Of a stretch of DNA of 64,000 bases, positions 22,769 to 33,193 are shown piece after piece (positions within the stretch are counted from its first letter, which is position 1; the number at the start of each line of letters is the position of its first letter). The position numbers and the translations under genes were made by a program. The DNA comes from Bugula neritina (taxonomy: Eukaryota; Bryozoa; Gymnolaemata; Cheilostomatida; Bugulidae), in the NCBI GenBank assembly GCA_964035545.1, contig CAXIUT010000103.1, forward strand, positions 496,001 through 560,000, given 5' to 3'. Below the pieces are notes generated by a model that made no database searches, had not been told where the DNA came from, and saw only the letters and a list, made by a program, of their open reading frames with translations.

Positions 22769-24109
22769 ATGCATAAAAATGTTCATCAAGTATCTAAACA
22801 CATGCAAGTGATGAGTTTGGAGATATTATTTAAAACTACAAAAGTTTCCATGCCGCGTGTAAATCAAAAGTGGACAAGTGCTGCAAACACCTCTTTTCAT
22901 AGAATGACTCATTTATTTCTCATATGTTTGCAAAGGCATCTAAAATTAGTTATTGCTCTAGCAAAATATAACACTGTGAAATGGCGCTGCAGATGAGCTT
23001 TCTCTTTTAATATGAAAACTGATGATTGAAGAGCAATATAGTCTACTAATAAAATGGGTTTCAGCAGTGACTCATCTCCACTACCTGTAAACTATAAAGC
23101 TTCAAATCTTATACTGTAGACCCATGGGCCAACTCTAGAACAATAACACAATTCACATGAGTCAGGATTGCTGGTTGTTAGAGGGGACAGGGGGGCAGGA
23201 GAGGGGATGGGAAAATAAAACATCTAAATTCAATAGTAAAAGCGGATGTACAATGCAAAGGTCTTCCAGCATCACGGGTATTTCCATAATAACTGCAAGG
23301 CGCAAACTTTTGCTGACGGACAATCAGACAGAAAAACTCTTGCAAATAACAAAACTAATACTAGCCTGTGTCTGCTTCGTATAAACACCAAGAACAAAAT
23401 TTTGGGAAAGATAACTCCCAACACACCTATCTTGCAACTGGTGCTGGTGCAATGAAATTGAAGGGTTATGTTTCATAGTCATATATTCAGCTAGTTCTTC
23501 TAACTGCAAAGAAATAACATTGCAGAAAAAGGTGAAGATGTGAAGCACTGTAGATTTATGGTAAGTTATAATATGCATTTGATATTATTTATCTGTCCAG
23601 AAAATAATATTATATTATATTTTATTCTACTAAGTAGTACCAACAATGAATATTTTATCATTGTTTATGGCAGTCGTGAGTCTCAACAATGAATAATAAT
23701 AATATGCATTGTCAATTTTCACAAAGTAGCAGTCTTCAGTCAGCCCTCTCTAGTTCAAGATGGGCATCACTATACACACAAGAGTTAAGAACTTTAATGA
23801 GTCCAGTCAACTAACCAGCTCATGAAGTCTACACAGTTTGGTTGCAGACGTTTGCATTTGACATTAGGACTAAAGTGTTGACTACATGGAGATTTCAACT
23901 TCAATTGTTAATCAACTTGTTTTGGATCTACTTGTTACATCTGGCTTACTCTCTCTGGTAGGTTTATTTCATTAACTTTCTATACTGATTTTCTTAACTT
24001 TCTGAAGAGTTTGTTGTGATGCGAAATATTACCAAATATCTCATGGCAACGTGCCAATACATTTAACACAGTAATCAAGCACTGGTGTCTTTGAAGCAGG
24101 CATCAAGTT
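22769..24109 (+). repeat. Monomer F18
   Basis: 1341 bp with many private markers, nearly all shared only with F20: ATCTTATACTGTAGACCC, AGCGGATGTAC, ATCACGGGTATT, GCTGACGGAC, CTAGTTCTTC, CTAAGTAGTAC, GTGAGTCTC and GTCCAGTCAAC. Confidence 0.97.
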
Positions 24110-25448
24110 TTGCATAAAAAAATTTATCAAGTATCTAAACACATGCAAGTGATGAGTTTGGAGATATTATTTAAAACTACAAAAGTTTCCATGCTGCGTG
24201 TAAATCAAAAGTGGACAAGTGCTGCAAACACCTCTTTTCATAGAATGACTCATTTATTTCTCATATGTTTGCAAAGGCATCTAAAATTAGTTATTGCTCT
24301 AGCAAAATATAACACTGTGAAATGGCGCTGCAGATGAGTTTTCTCTTTTAATATGAAAACTGATGATTGAAGAGCAATATAGTCTACTAATAAATTGGGT
24401 TTCAGCAGTGACTCATCTCCACTGCCTGTAAACTATAATGCTTCAAATCGTATACTGTAGGCCCATGGTCCAACTCTAAAACAATAACACATTTCACATG
24501 AGTCAGGATTACTGGTTGTTAGAAGGGACGGGGGGCCGGAGAGGGGAGGGGAAAATAAAACATCTAAATTTAATAGTAAAGGCGGGTGTACAATGCAAAG
24601 GTCTTCCAGCATCACTGATATTTCCATAATAACTGCAAGGCGCAAGCTCCTGCTGATGGACAATATGACAGAAAAACTCTTTCAAATAAGTAAACTAATA
24701 TTAGCCTGTGTCTGCTTCGTATAAACGCCAAGAACAAACTTTTAGGAAAGATAACTCCCACCACACCTATCTTGCAACCGGTGCTGGTGCAATGAAATTG
24801 AAGGGCTATGTTTCATAGTCCTATATTCAGCTAGTACTTCTAACTAGAAAGAAATAACATTGCCGGAAAAGTTGAAGAGGTGAAGCACTGTAGAGTTATG
24901 GCAAGTTAGATTCTCTATATGATATTATTTATCTGTCAAGAAAATATTATATTATATTTTATTCTACTCACTAGTACCAACAATGAATATTTTATCATTG
25001 TTTATGGCAGTCGTGAATCTCAACAATGAATAATAATAATACGCATTGTCAATTTTCACAAAGTAGCAGTCTTCAGTCAGCCCTCTCTAGTTCAAGATGG
25101 GCATCACTATACACACAAGAGTTAAGAACTTTAATGAGTTCTGTCAGGTAACCAGCTCATGAAGTCTACACAGTTTGGTTGCAGACGTTTGCATTTGACA
25201 TTAGGACTAAAGTGTTCACTACATGGAGACTTCAACTTCAATTGTTAATCAACTTGTTTTGGATCTACTTGTCACATCTGGCTTACTCTCTCTGGTAGGT
25301 TTATTTCATTGACTTTCTAGACTGATTTTCTTAACTTTCTGAAGAGTTTGTTGTGATGCGAAATATATTGCCAAATATCTCATGGCAACGTGCCAATACA
25401 GTTAACACAGTAATTAAGCACTGGTGTCTTTGAAGCAGGCATCAAGTT
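24110..25448 (+). repeat. Monomer F19 (X type)
   Basis: 1339 bp, starting TTGCATA. X block from about 24466 to 24920, matching F17 downstream of about 24560. The otherwise constant HindIII site is lost (TATAATGCTTC near 24433). The G tract reads GGGACGGGGGGCCGGAGAGGGG. Confidence 0.97.
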
Positions 25449-26791
25449 ATGCATAAAAATGTTCATCAAGTATCTAAACACATGCAAGTGATGAGTTTGG
25501 AGATATTATTTAAAACTACAAAAGTTTCCATGCCGCGTGTAAATCAAAAGTGGACAAGTGCTGCAAACACCTCTTTTCATAGAATGACTCATTTATTTCT
25601 CATATGTTTGCAAAGGCATCTAAAATTAGTTATTGCTCTAGCAAAATATAACACTGTGAAATGGCGCTGCAGATGAGCTTTCTCTTTTAATATGAAAACT
25701 GATGATTGAAGAGCAATATAGTCTACTAATAAAATGGGTTTCAGCAGTGACTCATCTCCACTACCTGTAAACTATAAAGCTTCAAATCTTATACTGTAGA
25801 CCCATGGGCCAACTCTAGAACAATAACACAATTCACATGAGTCAGGATTGCTGGTTGTTAGAGGGGACAGGGGGGCAGGAGAGGGGATGGGAAAATAAAA
25901 CATCTAAATTCAATAGTAAAAGCGGATGTACAATGCAAAGGTCTTCCAGCATCACGGGTATTTCCATAATAACTGCAAGGCGCAAACTTTTGCTGACGGA
26001 CAATCAGACAGAAAAACTCTTGCAAATAACAAAACTAATACTAGCCTGTGTCTGCTTCGTATAAACACCAAGAACAAAATTTTGGGAAAGATAACTCCCA
26101 ACACACCTATCTTGCAACTGGTGCTGGTGCAATGAAATTGAAGGGTTATGTTTCATAGTCATATATTCAGCTAGTTCTTCTAACTGCAAAGAAATAACAT
26201 TGCAGAAAAAGGTGAAGATGTGAAGCACTGTAGATTTATGGTAAGTTATAATATGCATTTGATATTATTTATCTGTCCAGAAAATAATATTATATTATAT
26301 TTTATTCTACTAAGTAGTACCAACAATGAATATTTTATCATTGTTTATGGCAGTCGTGAGTCTCAACAATGAATAATAATAATATGCATTGTCAATTTTC
26401 ACAAAGTAGCAGTCTTCAGTCAGCCCTCTCTAGTTCAAGATGGGCATCACTATACACACAAGAGTTAAGAACTTTAATGAGTCCAGTCAACTAACCAGCT
26501 CATGAAGTCTACACAGTTTGGTTGCAGACGTTTGCATTTGACATTAGGACTAAAGTGTTGACTACATGGAGATTTCAACTTCAATTGTTAATCAACTTGT
26601 TTTGGATCTACTTGTTACATCTGGCTTACTCTCTCTGGTAGGTTTATTTCATTAACTTTCTAGACTGATTTTCTTAACTTTCTGAAGAGTTTGTTGTGAT
26701 GCGAAATATATTACCAAATATCTCATGGCAACGTGCCAATAAATTTAACACAGTAATTAAGCACTGGTGTCTTTGAAGCAGGCATCAAGTT
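25449..26791 (+). repeat. Monomer F20
   Basis: 1343 bp, near-copy of F18 at 2680 bp, sharing all its unusual markers. The tail departs after about 26660: TTTCTAGACTG, GAAATATATTACC and CCAATAAATTT, against TTTCTATACTG, GAAATATTACC and CCAATACATTT in F18. Confidence 0.97.
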
Positions 26792-28132
26792 TTGCATAAA
26801 AAAATTTATCAAGTATCTAAACACATGCAAGTGATGAGTTTGGAGATATTATTTAAAACTACAAAAGTTTCCATGCCGCTTGTAAATCAAAAGTGGACAA
26901 TTGCTGCAAACACCTCTTTTCATAGAATGACTCAGTTATTTCTCATATAATTTCAAAGGCATCTAAAATTAGTTATTGCTCTAGCAAAATATAACACTGT
27001 GAAATGGCGCTGCAGATGAGCTTTCTCTTTTAATATGAAAACTGATGATTGAAGAGCAATATAGTCTACTAATAAAATGGGTTTCAGCAGTGACTCATCT
27101 CCACTGCCTGTAAACTATAAAGCTTCAAATCGTATACTGTAGACCCATGGGCCAACTCTAGAACAATAACACAATTCACATGAGTCAGGATTGCTGGTTG
27201 TTAGAGGGGACAGGGGGGCAGGAGAGGGGATGGGAAAATAAAACATCTAAATTCAATAGTAAAAGCGGATGTACAATGCAAAGGTCTTCCAGCATCACTG
27301 GTATTTCCATAATAGCTGCAAGGCGCAAACTTTTGCTGACGGACAATCAGACAGAAAAACTCTTGCAAATAACAAAACTAATATTAGCCTGTGTCTGCTT
27401 CGTATAAACACAAAGAACAAAATTTTGGGAAAGATAACTCCCAACACACCTATCTTGCAACTGGTGCTGGTGCAATGAAATTGAAGGGTTATGTTTCATA
27501 GTCATATATTCAGCTAGTACTTCTAACTGCAAAGAAATAACATTGCAGAAAAAGGTGAAGATGTGAAGCACTGTAGATTTATGGTAAGTTATAATATGCA
27601 TTTGATATTATTTATCTGTCCAGAAAATAATATTATATTATATTTTATTCTACTCAGTAGTACCAACAATGAATATTTTATCATTGTGTATGGCAGTCGT
27701 GAATTTCAACAATGAATAATAATAATATGCATTGTCAATTTTCACAAAGTAGCAGTCTTCAGTCAGCCCTCTCTGGTTCAAGATGGGCATCACTATACAC
27801 ACAAGAGTCAAGAACTTTAATGAGTCCTATCAGCTAACCAGCTCATGAAGTCTACACAGTTTGGTTGCAGACGTTTGCATTTGACATTAGGACTAAAGTG
27901 TTGACTACATGGAGATTTCAACTTCAATTGTTAATCAATTTGTTTTGGATCTACTTGTTACATCTGGCTTACTCTCTCTGGTAGGTTTATTTCATAAACT
28001 TTCTAGACTGATTTTCTTAACTATCTGAAGAGTTTGTTGTGATGCGAAATATTACCAAATATCTCATGGGAACGTGCCAATACATTTAACACAGTAACTA
28101 AGCACTGGTGTCTTTGAAGCAGGCATCAAGTT
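26792..28132 (+). repeat. Monomer F21
   Basis: 1341 bp, starting TTGCATAAAAAAATTTATC, with the R-like haplotype CCGCTTGTAAATC and ACAATTGCTGC. CATATAATTTCAAAGG (near 26944) is private and puts a stop in the 75-codon plus-strand frame. CACAAAGAAC near 27409 is a marker otherwise seen in the R arm and F1. Confidence 0.97.
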
Positions 28133-29007
28133 ATGCATAAAAATTTTCATCAAGTATCTAAACGCATGCAAGTGATGAGTTTGGAGATATTATTTAAAAC
28201 TACAAAAGTTTCCATGCCGCTTGTAAATCAAAAGTGGACAATTGCTGCAAACACCTCTTTTCATAGAATGACTCAGTTATTTCTCATATGTTTGCAAAGG
28301 CATCTAAAATTAGTTATTGCTCTAGCAAAAATATAACACTGTGAAATGGCGCTGCAGATGAGCTTTCTCTTTTAATATGAAAACTGATGATTGAAGAGCA
28401 ATATAGTCTACTAATAAAATGGGTTTCAGCAGTGACTCATCTCCACTGCCTGTAAACTATAAAGCTTCAAATCGTATACTGTAGACCCATGGGCCAACTC
28501 TAGAACAATAACACAATTCACATGAGTCAGGATTGCTGGTTGTTAGAGGGGACAGGGGGGCAGGAGAGGGGATGGGAAAATAAAACATCTAAATTCAATA
28601 GTAAAAGCGGATGTACAATGCAAAGGTCTTCCAGCATCACTGGTATTTCCATAATAACTGCAAGGCGCAAACTTTTGCTGATGGACAATCAGACAGAAAA
28701 ACTCTTGCAAATTACAAAACTAATATTAGCCTGTGTCTGCTTCGTATAAACACCAAGAACAAAATTTTGGGAAAGATAACTCCCAACACACCTATCTTGC
28801 AACTGGTGCTGGTGCAATGAAATTGAAGGGTTTTGTTTCATAGTCATATATTCAGCTAGTACTTCTAACTGCAAAGAAATAACATTGCAGAAAAAGGTGA
28901 AGATGTGAAGCACTGTAGATTTATGGTAAGTTATAATATGCATTTGATATTATTTATCTGTCCAGAAAATAATATTATATTATATTTTACTCTACTCAGT
29001 AGTACCA

Positions 29008-29029
29008 ACAATGAATATTTTATCATTGT
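29008..29029. other. Hairpin abutting the inversion junction
   Basis: The F22 copy of the hairpin: ACAATGA (29008-29014), loop ATATTTTA (29015-29022), TCATTGT (29023-29029). The orientation switch falls within the last bases of the right stem or immediately after it. Confidence 0.8.
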
Positions 29030-29030
29030 G
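29028..29030. other. Inversion junction with 3-bp microhomology
   Basis: Left of the junction the sequence follows the forward monomer (TATCATTGTG, elsewhere followed by TATGGCAG). Right of it the sequence follows an inverted monomer (GTGATTCTATG, elsewhere preceded by AAATGA). The bases GTG fit both sides. Forward offset about 897 is thus joined to inverted offset about 137. No inserted bases are seen. The right side is of the GTGATTCTATG/AGAGATG/AAGCAGC type, like R3 and R23. Confidence 0.93.
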
Positions 29031-29167
29031 ATTCTATGAAAAGAGATGTTTGCAGCAATTGTCCACTTTTGATTTACAAGCAGCATGGAAACTTTTGTAG
29101 TTTTAAATAATATCTCCAAACTCATCACTTGCATGTGTTTATAGACTTGATAAATTTTTTTATGCAA
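29031..29167 (-). repeat. Monomer R1 (first 137 bp only)
   Basis: The 5' end of an inverted unit, cut by the junction. It has GTGATTCTATG (AP-1 site 1 lost), AGAGATG, AAGCAGC and TTTATAGACTTG, the combination also seen in R3 and R23. Confidence 0.95.
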
Positions 29168-30510
29168 ACCTTGATGCCTGCTTCAAAGACACCAGTGCTT
29201 AATTACTGTGTTAACTGTATTGGCACGTTGCCATGAGATATTTCGTAATATTTCGCATCACAACAAACTCTTCAGAAAGTTAAGAAAATCAGTCTAGAAA
29301 GTTAATGAAATAAACCTACCAGAAAGAGTAAGCCAGATGTAACAAGTAGATCCAAAACAATTAGTTGATTAACAATTGAAGTTGAAATCTCCATGTAGTC
29401 AACACTTTAGTCCTAATGTCAAATGCAAACGTCTGCAATCAAACTGTGTAGACTTCATGAGCTGGTTAGCTGAAAGGACTCATTAAAGTTCTTAACTCTT
29501 GTGTGTATAGTGATGCCCATCTTGAACTAGAGAGGGCTGACTGAAGACTGCTACTTTGTGAAAATTGACAATGCATATTATTATTATTCATTGTTGAGAT
29601 TCACGACTGCCATAAACAATGATAAAATATTCATTGTTGGTACTACTGAGTAGAATAAAATATAATATAATATTATTTTCTGGACAAATAAATAATATCA
29701 AATGCATATTATAACTTACCATAAATCTACAGTGCTTCACATCTTCACCTTTTTCTGCAATGTTGATTCTTTGCAGTTAGAAGTACTAGTTGAAAATATG
29801 ACTATGAAACATAACCCTTCAATTTCATTGCACCAGCACCAGTTGCAAGATAGGTGTGTTGGGAGTTATCTTTCCCAAAATTTTGTTCTTGGTGTTTATA
29901 CGAAGCAGACACAGGCTAATATTAGTTTTGTTATTTGTAAGAGTTTTTCTGTCTGATTGTCCATCAGCAAAAGTTTGGCCTTGCAGTTATTATGGAAATA
30001 CCAGTGATGCTGGAAGACCTTTGCATTGTACACCCGCCTTTACTATTGAATTTAGATGTTTTATTTTCCAATCCCCTCTCCTGCCCCCCTGTCCCCTCTA
30101 ACAACCAGCAATCCTGACTCATGTGAATTGTGTTATTGTTCTAGAGTTGGCCCATGGGCCTACAGTATACGATTTGAAGCTTTATAGTTTACAGGCAGTG
30201 GAGATGAGTCACTGCTAAAACCCATTTTGTTAGTAGACTATATTGCTCTTCAATCATCAGTTTTCATATTAAAAGAGAAAGCTCATCTGCAGCGCCATTT
30301 CACAGTGTTATATTTTGCTAGAGCAAAAACTAATTTTAGATGCCTTTGCAAACATATGAGAAATAAATGAGTCATTCCATGAAAAGAGGTGTTTGCAGCA
30401 ATTGTCCACTTTTGATTTACAAGCGGCATGGAAACTTTTGTAGTTTTAAATAATATCTCCAAACTCATCACTTGCATGTGTTTAGATACTTGATAAATTT
30501 TTTTATGCAA
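29168..30510 (-). repeat. Monomer R2
   Basis: 1343 bp. It belongs to a subtype also seen in R12, R18, R21 and R25: it begins AACCTTGATGCC and TTTCGTAATATTTCG, carries ATGTTGATTCTTTG, a run of six C, and the intact AP-1 variant GAGTCATTCC. One C is lost before the tract (TTCCAATCCCC near 30067), removing one G4 run. Unlike its relatives it has the 4-bp insertion ACAATTAGTTG. Confidence 0.96.
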
Positions 30511-31854
30511 AACTTGATGCCTGCTTCAAAGACACCAGTGCTTAATTACTGTGTTAACTGTATTGGCATGTTGCCATGAGATATTTGGTAATATTTCGCA
30601 TCACAACAAACTCTTCAGAAAGTTAAGAAAATCAGTCTAGAAAGTTAATGAAATAAACCTACCAGAAAGAGTAAGCCAGATGTAACAAGTAGATCCAAAA
30701 CAATTACTTGATTAACAATTGAAGTTGAAATCTCCATGTAGTCAACACTTTAGTCCTAATGTCAAATGCAAACGCCTGCAATCAAACTGTGTAGACTTCA
30801 TGAGCTGGTTAGCTGACAGGACTCATTAAAGTTCTTAACTCTTGTGTGTATAGTGATGCCCATCTTGAACTAGAGAGGGCTGACTGAAGACTGCTACTTT
30901 GTGAAAATTGACAATGCATATTATTATTATTCATTGTTGAGATTCACGACTGCCATAAACAATGATAAAATATTCATTGTTGGTACTACTGAGTAGAATA
31001 AAATATAATATAATATTATTTTCTGGACAAATAAATAATATCAAATGCATATTATAACTTACCATAAATCTACAGTGCTTCACATCTTCACTTTTTTCTG
31101 CAATGTTATTTCTTTGCAGTTAGAAGTACTAGTTGAAAATATGACTATGAAACATAACCCTTCAATTTCATTGCACCAGCACCAGTTGCAAGATAGGTGT
31201 GTTGGGAGTTATCTTTCCCAAAATTTTGTTCTTTGTGTTTATACGAAGCAGACACAGGCTAATATTAGTTTTGTTATTTGCAAGAGTTTTTCTGTCTGAT
31301 TGTCCATCAGCAAAAGTTTGGCCTTGCAGTTATTATGGAAATACCAGTGATGCTGGAAGACCTTTGCATTGTACACCCGCTTTTACTATTGAATTTAGAT
31401 GTTTTATTTTCCCATCCCCTCTCCTGCCCCCCCTGTCCCCTCTAACAACCAGCAATCCTGACTCATGTGAATTGTGTTATTGTGCTAGAGTTGGCCCATG
31501 GGCCTACAGTATACGATTTGAAGCTTTATAGTTTACAGGCAGTGGAGATGAGTCACTGCTAAAACCCATTTTGTTAGTAGACTATATTGCTCTTCAATCG
31601 TCAGTTTTCATATTAAAAGAGAAAGCTCATCTGCAGCGCCATTTCACAGTGTTTTATTTTGCTAGAGCAATAACTAATTTTAGATGCCTTTGCAAACATA
31701 TGAGAAATAAATGAGTGATTCTATGAAAAGAGATGTTTGCAGCAATTGTCCACTTTTGATTTACAAGCAGCATGGAAACTTTTGTAGTTTTAAATAATAT
31801 CTCCAAACTCATCACTTGCATGTGTTTATAGACTTGATAAATTTTTTTATGCAA
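30511..31854 (-). repeat. Monomer R3 (reference copy, R arm)
   Basis: 1344 bp with ACAATTACTTG, seven C in the tract, GTGCTAGAG, CAATCGTCAG, GTGTTTTATTTT, GAGTGATTCTATG (AP-1 site 1 lost) and AAGCAGC. It holds a 110-codon plus-strand frame at 31199-31531 that I regard as non-genic. Confidence 0.97.
31411..31440 (-). other. G-quadruplex-type tract on the minus strand (representative, R3)
   Basis: C runs of 3, 4, 7 and 4 on the + strand, so the minus strand reads GGGG-ACA-GGGGGGG-CAGGAGA-GGGG-AT-GGG, fitting the usual motif. It recurs in all R units covering this region; R2 has lost the CCC run. The G-rich strand therefore changes side at the inversion. Confidence 0.7.
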
Positions 31855-33193
31855 ACCTTGATGCCTGCTTCAAAGACACCAGTGCTTAATTACTGTGTTA
31901 ACTGTATTGGCACGTTGCCATGAGATATTTCGTAATATTTCGCATCACAACAAACTCTTCAGAAAGTTAAGAAAATCAGTCTAGAAAGTTAATGAAATAA
32001 ACCTACCAGAAAGAGTAAGCCAGATGTAACAAGTAGATCCAAAACAAGTTGATTAACAATTGAAGTTGAAATCTCCATGTAGTCAACACTTTAGTCCTAA
32101 TGTCAAATGCAAACGCCTGCAATCAAACTGTGTAGACTTCATGAGCTGGTTAGCTGACAGGACTCATTAAAGTTCTTAACTCTTGTGTGTATAGTGATGC
32201 CCATCTTGAACTAGAGAGGGCTGACTGAAGACTGCTACTTTGTGAAAATTGACAATGCATATTATTATTATTCATTGTTGAGATTCACGACTGCCATAAA
32301 CAATGATAAAATATTCATTGTTGGTACTACTGAGTAGAATAAAATATAATATAATATTATTTTCTGGACAAATAAATAATATCAAATGCATATTATAACT
32401 TACCATAAATCTACAGTGCTTCACATCTTCACTTTTTTCTGCAATGTTATTTCTTTGCAGTTAGAAGTACTAGTTGAAAATATGACTATGAAACATAACC
32501 CTTCAATTTCATTGCACCAGCACCAGTTGCAAGATAGGTGTGTTGGGAGTTATCTTTCCCAAAATTTTGTTCTTGGTGTTTATACGAAGCAGACACAGGC
32601 TAATATTAGTTTTGTTATTTGTAAGAGTTTTTCTGTCTGATTGTCCATCAGCAAAAGTTTGGCCTTGCAGTTATTATGGAAATACCAGTGATGCTGGAAG
32701 ACCTTTGCATTGTACACCCGCCTTTACTATTGAATTTAGATGTTTTATTTTCCCATCCCCTCTCCTGCCCCCTGTCCCCTCTAACAACCAGCAATCCTGA
32801 CTCATGTGAATTGTGTTATTGTTCTAGAGTTGGCCCATGGGCCTACAGTATACGATTTGAAGCTTTATAGTTTACAGGCAGTGGAGATGAGTCACTGCTA
32901 AAACCCATTTTGTTAGTAGACTATATTGCTCTTCAATCATCAGTTTTCATATTAAAAGGGAAAGCTCATCTGCAGCGCCATTTCACAGTGTTATATTTTG
33001 CTAGAGCAAAAACTAATTTTAGATGCCTTTGCAAACATATGAGAAATAAATGAGTCATTCCATGAAAAGAGGTGTTTGCAGCAATTGTCCACTTTTGATT
33101 TACAAGCGGCATGGAAACTTTTGTAGTTTTAAATAATATCTCCAAACTCATCACTTGCATGTGTTTAGATACTTGATAAATTTTTTTATGCAA
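31855..33193 (-). repeat. Monomer R4
   Basis: 1339 bp, no 4-bp insertion. The C tract is the shortest in the R arm, five C (32768-32772). Private change TTAAAAGGGAAAGC near 32952. AP-1 site 1 is intact (GAGTCATTCC). Confidence 0.97.

Larger units (their letters stand above)
21885..26660 (+). repeat. Dimer higher-order repeat, 2680 bp (F17-F18 / F19-F20)
   Basis: The X-type second part of F17 plus F18 is repeated by the second part of F19 plus F20 at 2680 bp. F18 and F20 share a large set of rare changes. Few differences are seen, for example CATTAACTTTC against CATTGACTTTC (near 25309). The copies end near 23980 and 26660. Confidence 0.9.
1..29030 (+). repeat. Satellite array, forward arm (F1-F22)
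   Basis: Head-to-tail tandem array of 22 units of 1338-1344 bp, none separated by other sequence. Unit starts fall at 1311, 2653, 3995, 5337, 6676, 8018, 9360, 10702, 12041, 13383, 14721, 16063, 17401, 18743, 20083, 21425, 22769, 24110, 25449, 26792 and 28133. Length differences come from a few recurring indels: the G run, CTGTCCAG against CTGTCAAG with 3 bp fewer, and one AT pair in GAAATAT(AT)TACC. The arm is marked by TTTCAGCAG, CTAATAAAATG, TTCAGCTAG, TTATCTGTC and TTTGGTTGCAG. No known satellite family was recognised. Confidence 0.98.
28133..29030 (+). repeat. Monomer F22 (truncated at the junction)
   Basis: Only the first 898 bp are present; the unit ends at the inversion. It has the CCGCTTGTAAATC and ACAATTGCTGC haplotype like F21 and the R arm, but the F-arm bases elsewhere. 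Private changes: AAACGCATGC, an extra A in GCAAAAATATAAC, AAATTACAAAAC, GGGTTTTGTTTC and TTTTACTCTACTC. Confidence 0.96.
28270..29030. other. Unpaired centre of the giant inverted repeat
   Basis: F22 continues for 761 bp past the point where the inverted arm begins to mirror it: 28133-28269 is mirrored by 29031-29167. This segment therefore has no mirror copy at the centre and would be the loop if the two arms paired. It is otherwise ordinary F-type monomer sequence and carries the F-arm markers right up to the junction. Confidence 0.9.

Noticed and set aside
28931-29167. 78-codon minus-strand frame crossing the inversion junction
   Set aside because: A chance fusion of two monomer parts created by the junction itself.
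30283-30510. 75-codon minus-strand frame in many units (plus strand in the F arm, e.g. 2653-2880)
   Set aside because: Starts with ATG or TTG depending on the unit, shortened to 66 or 67 codons by single-base changes in several units and interrupted in F21. No recognisable protein family and no coding signature.
31199-31531. 110-codon plus-strand open frame, repeated in many R units
   Set aside because: It begins with TTG, not ATG, overlaps two other open frames in different phases, passes through the G/C homopolymer whose length varies between units (81-, 86- and 110-codon versions result), and has no domain, signal or family I recognise. Frame length is set by slippage, not selection.
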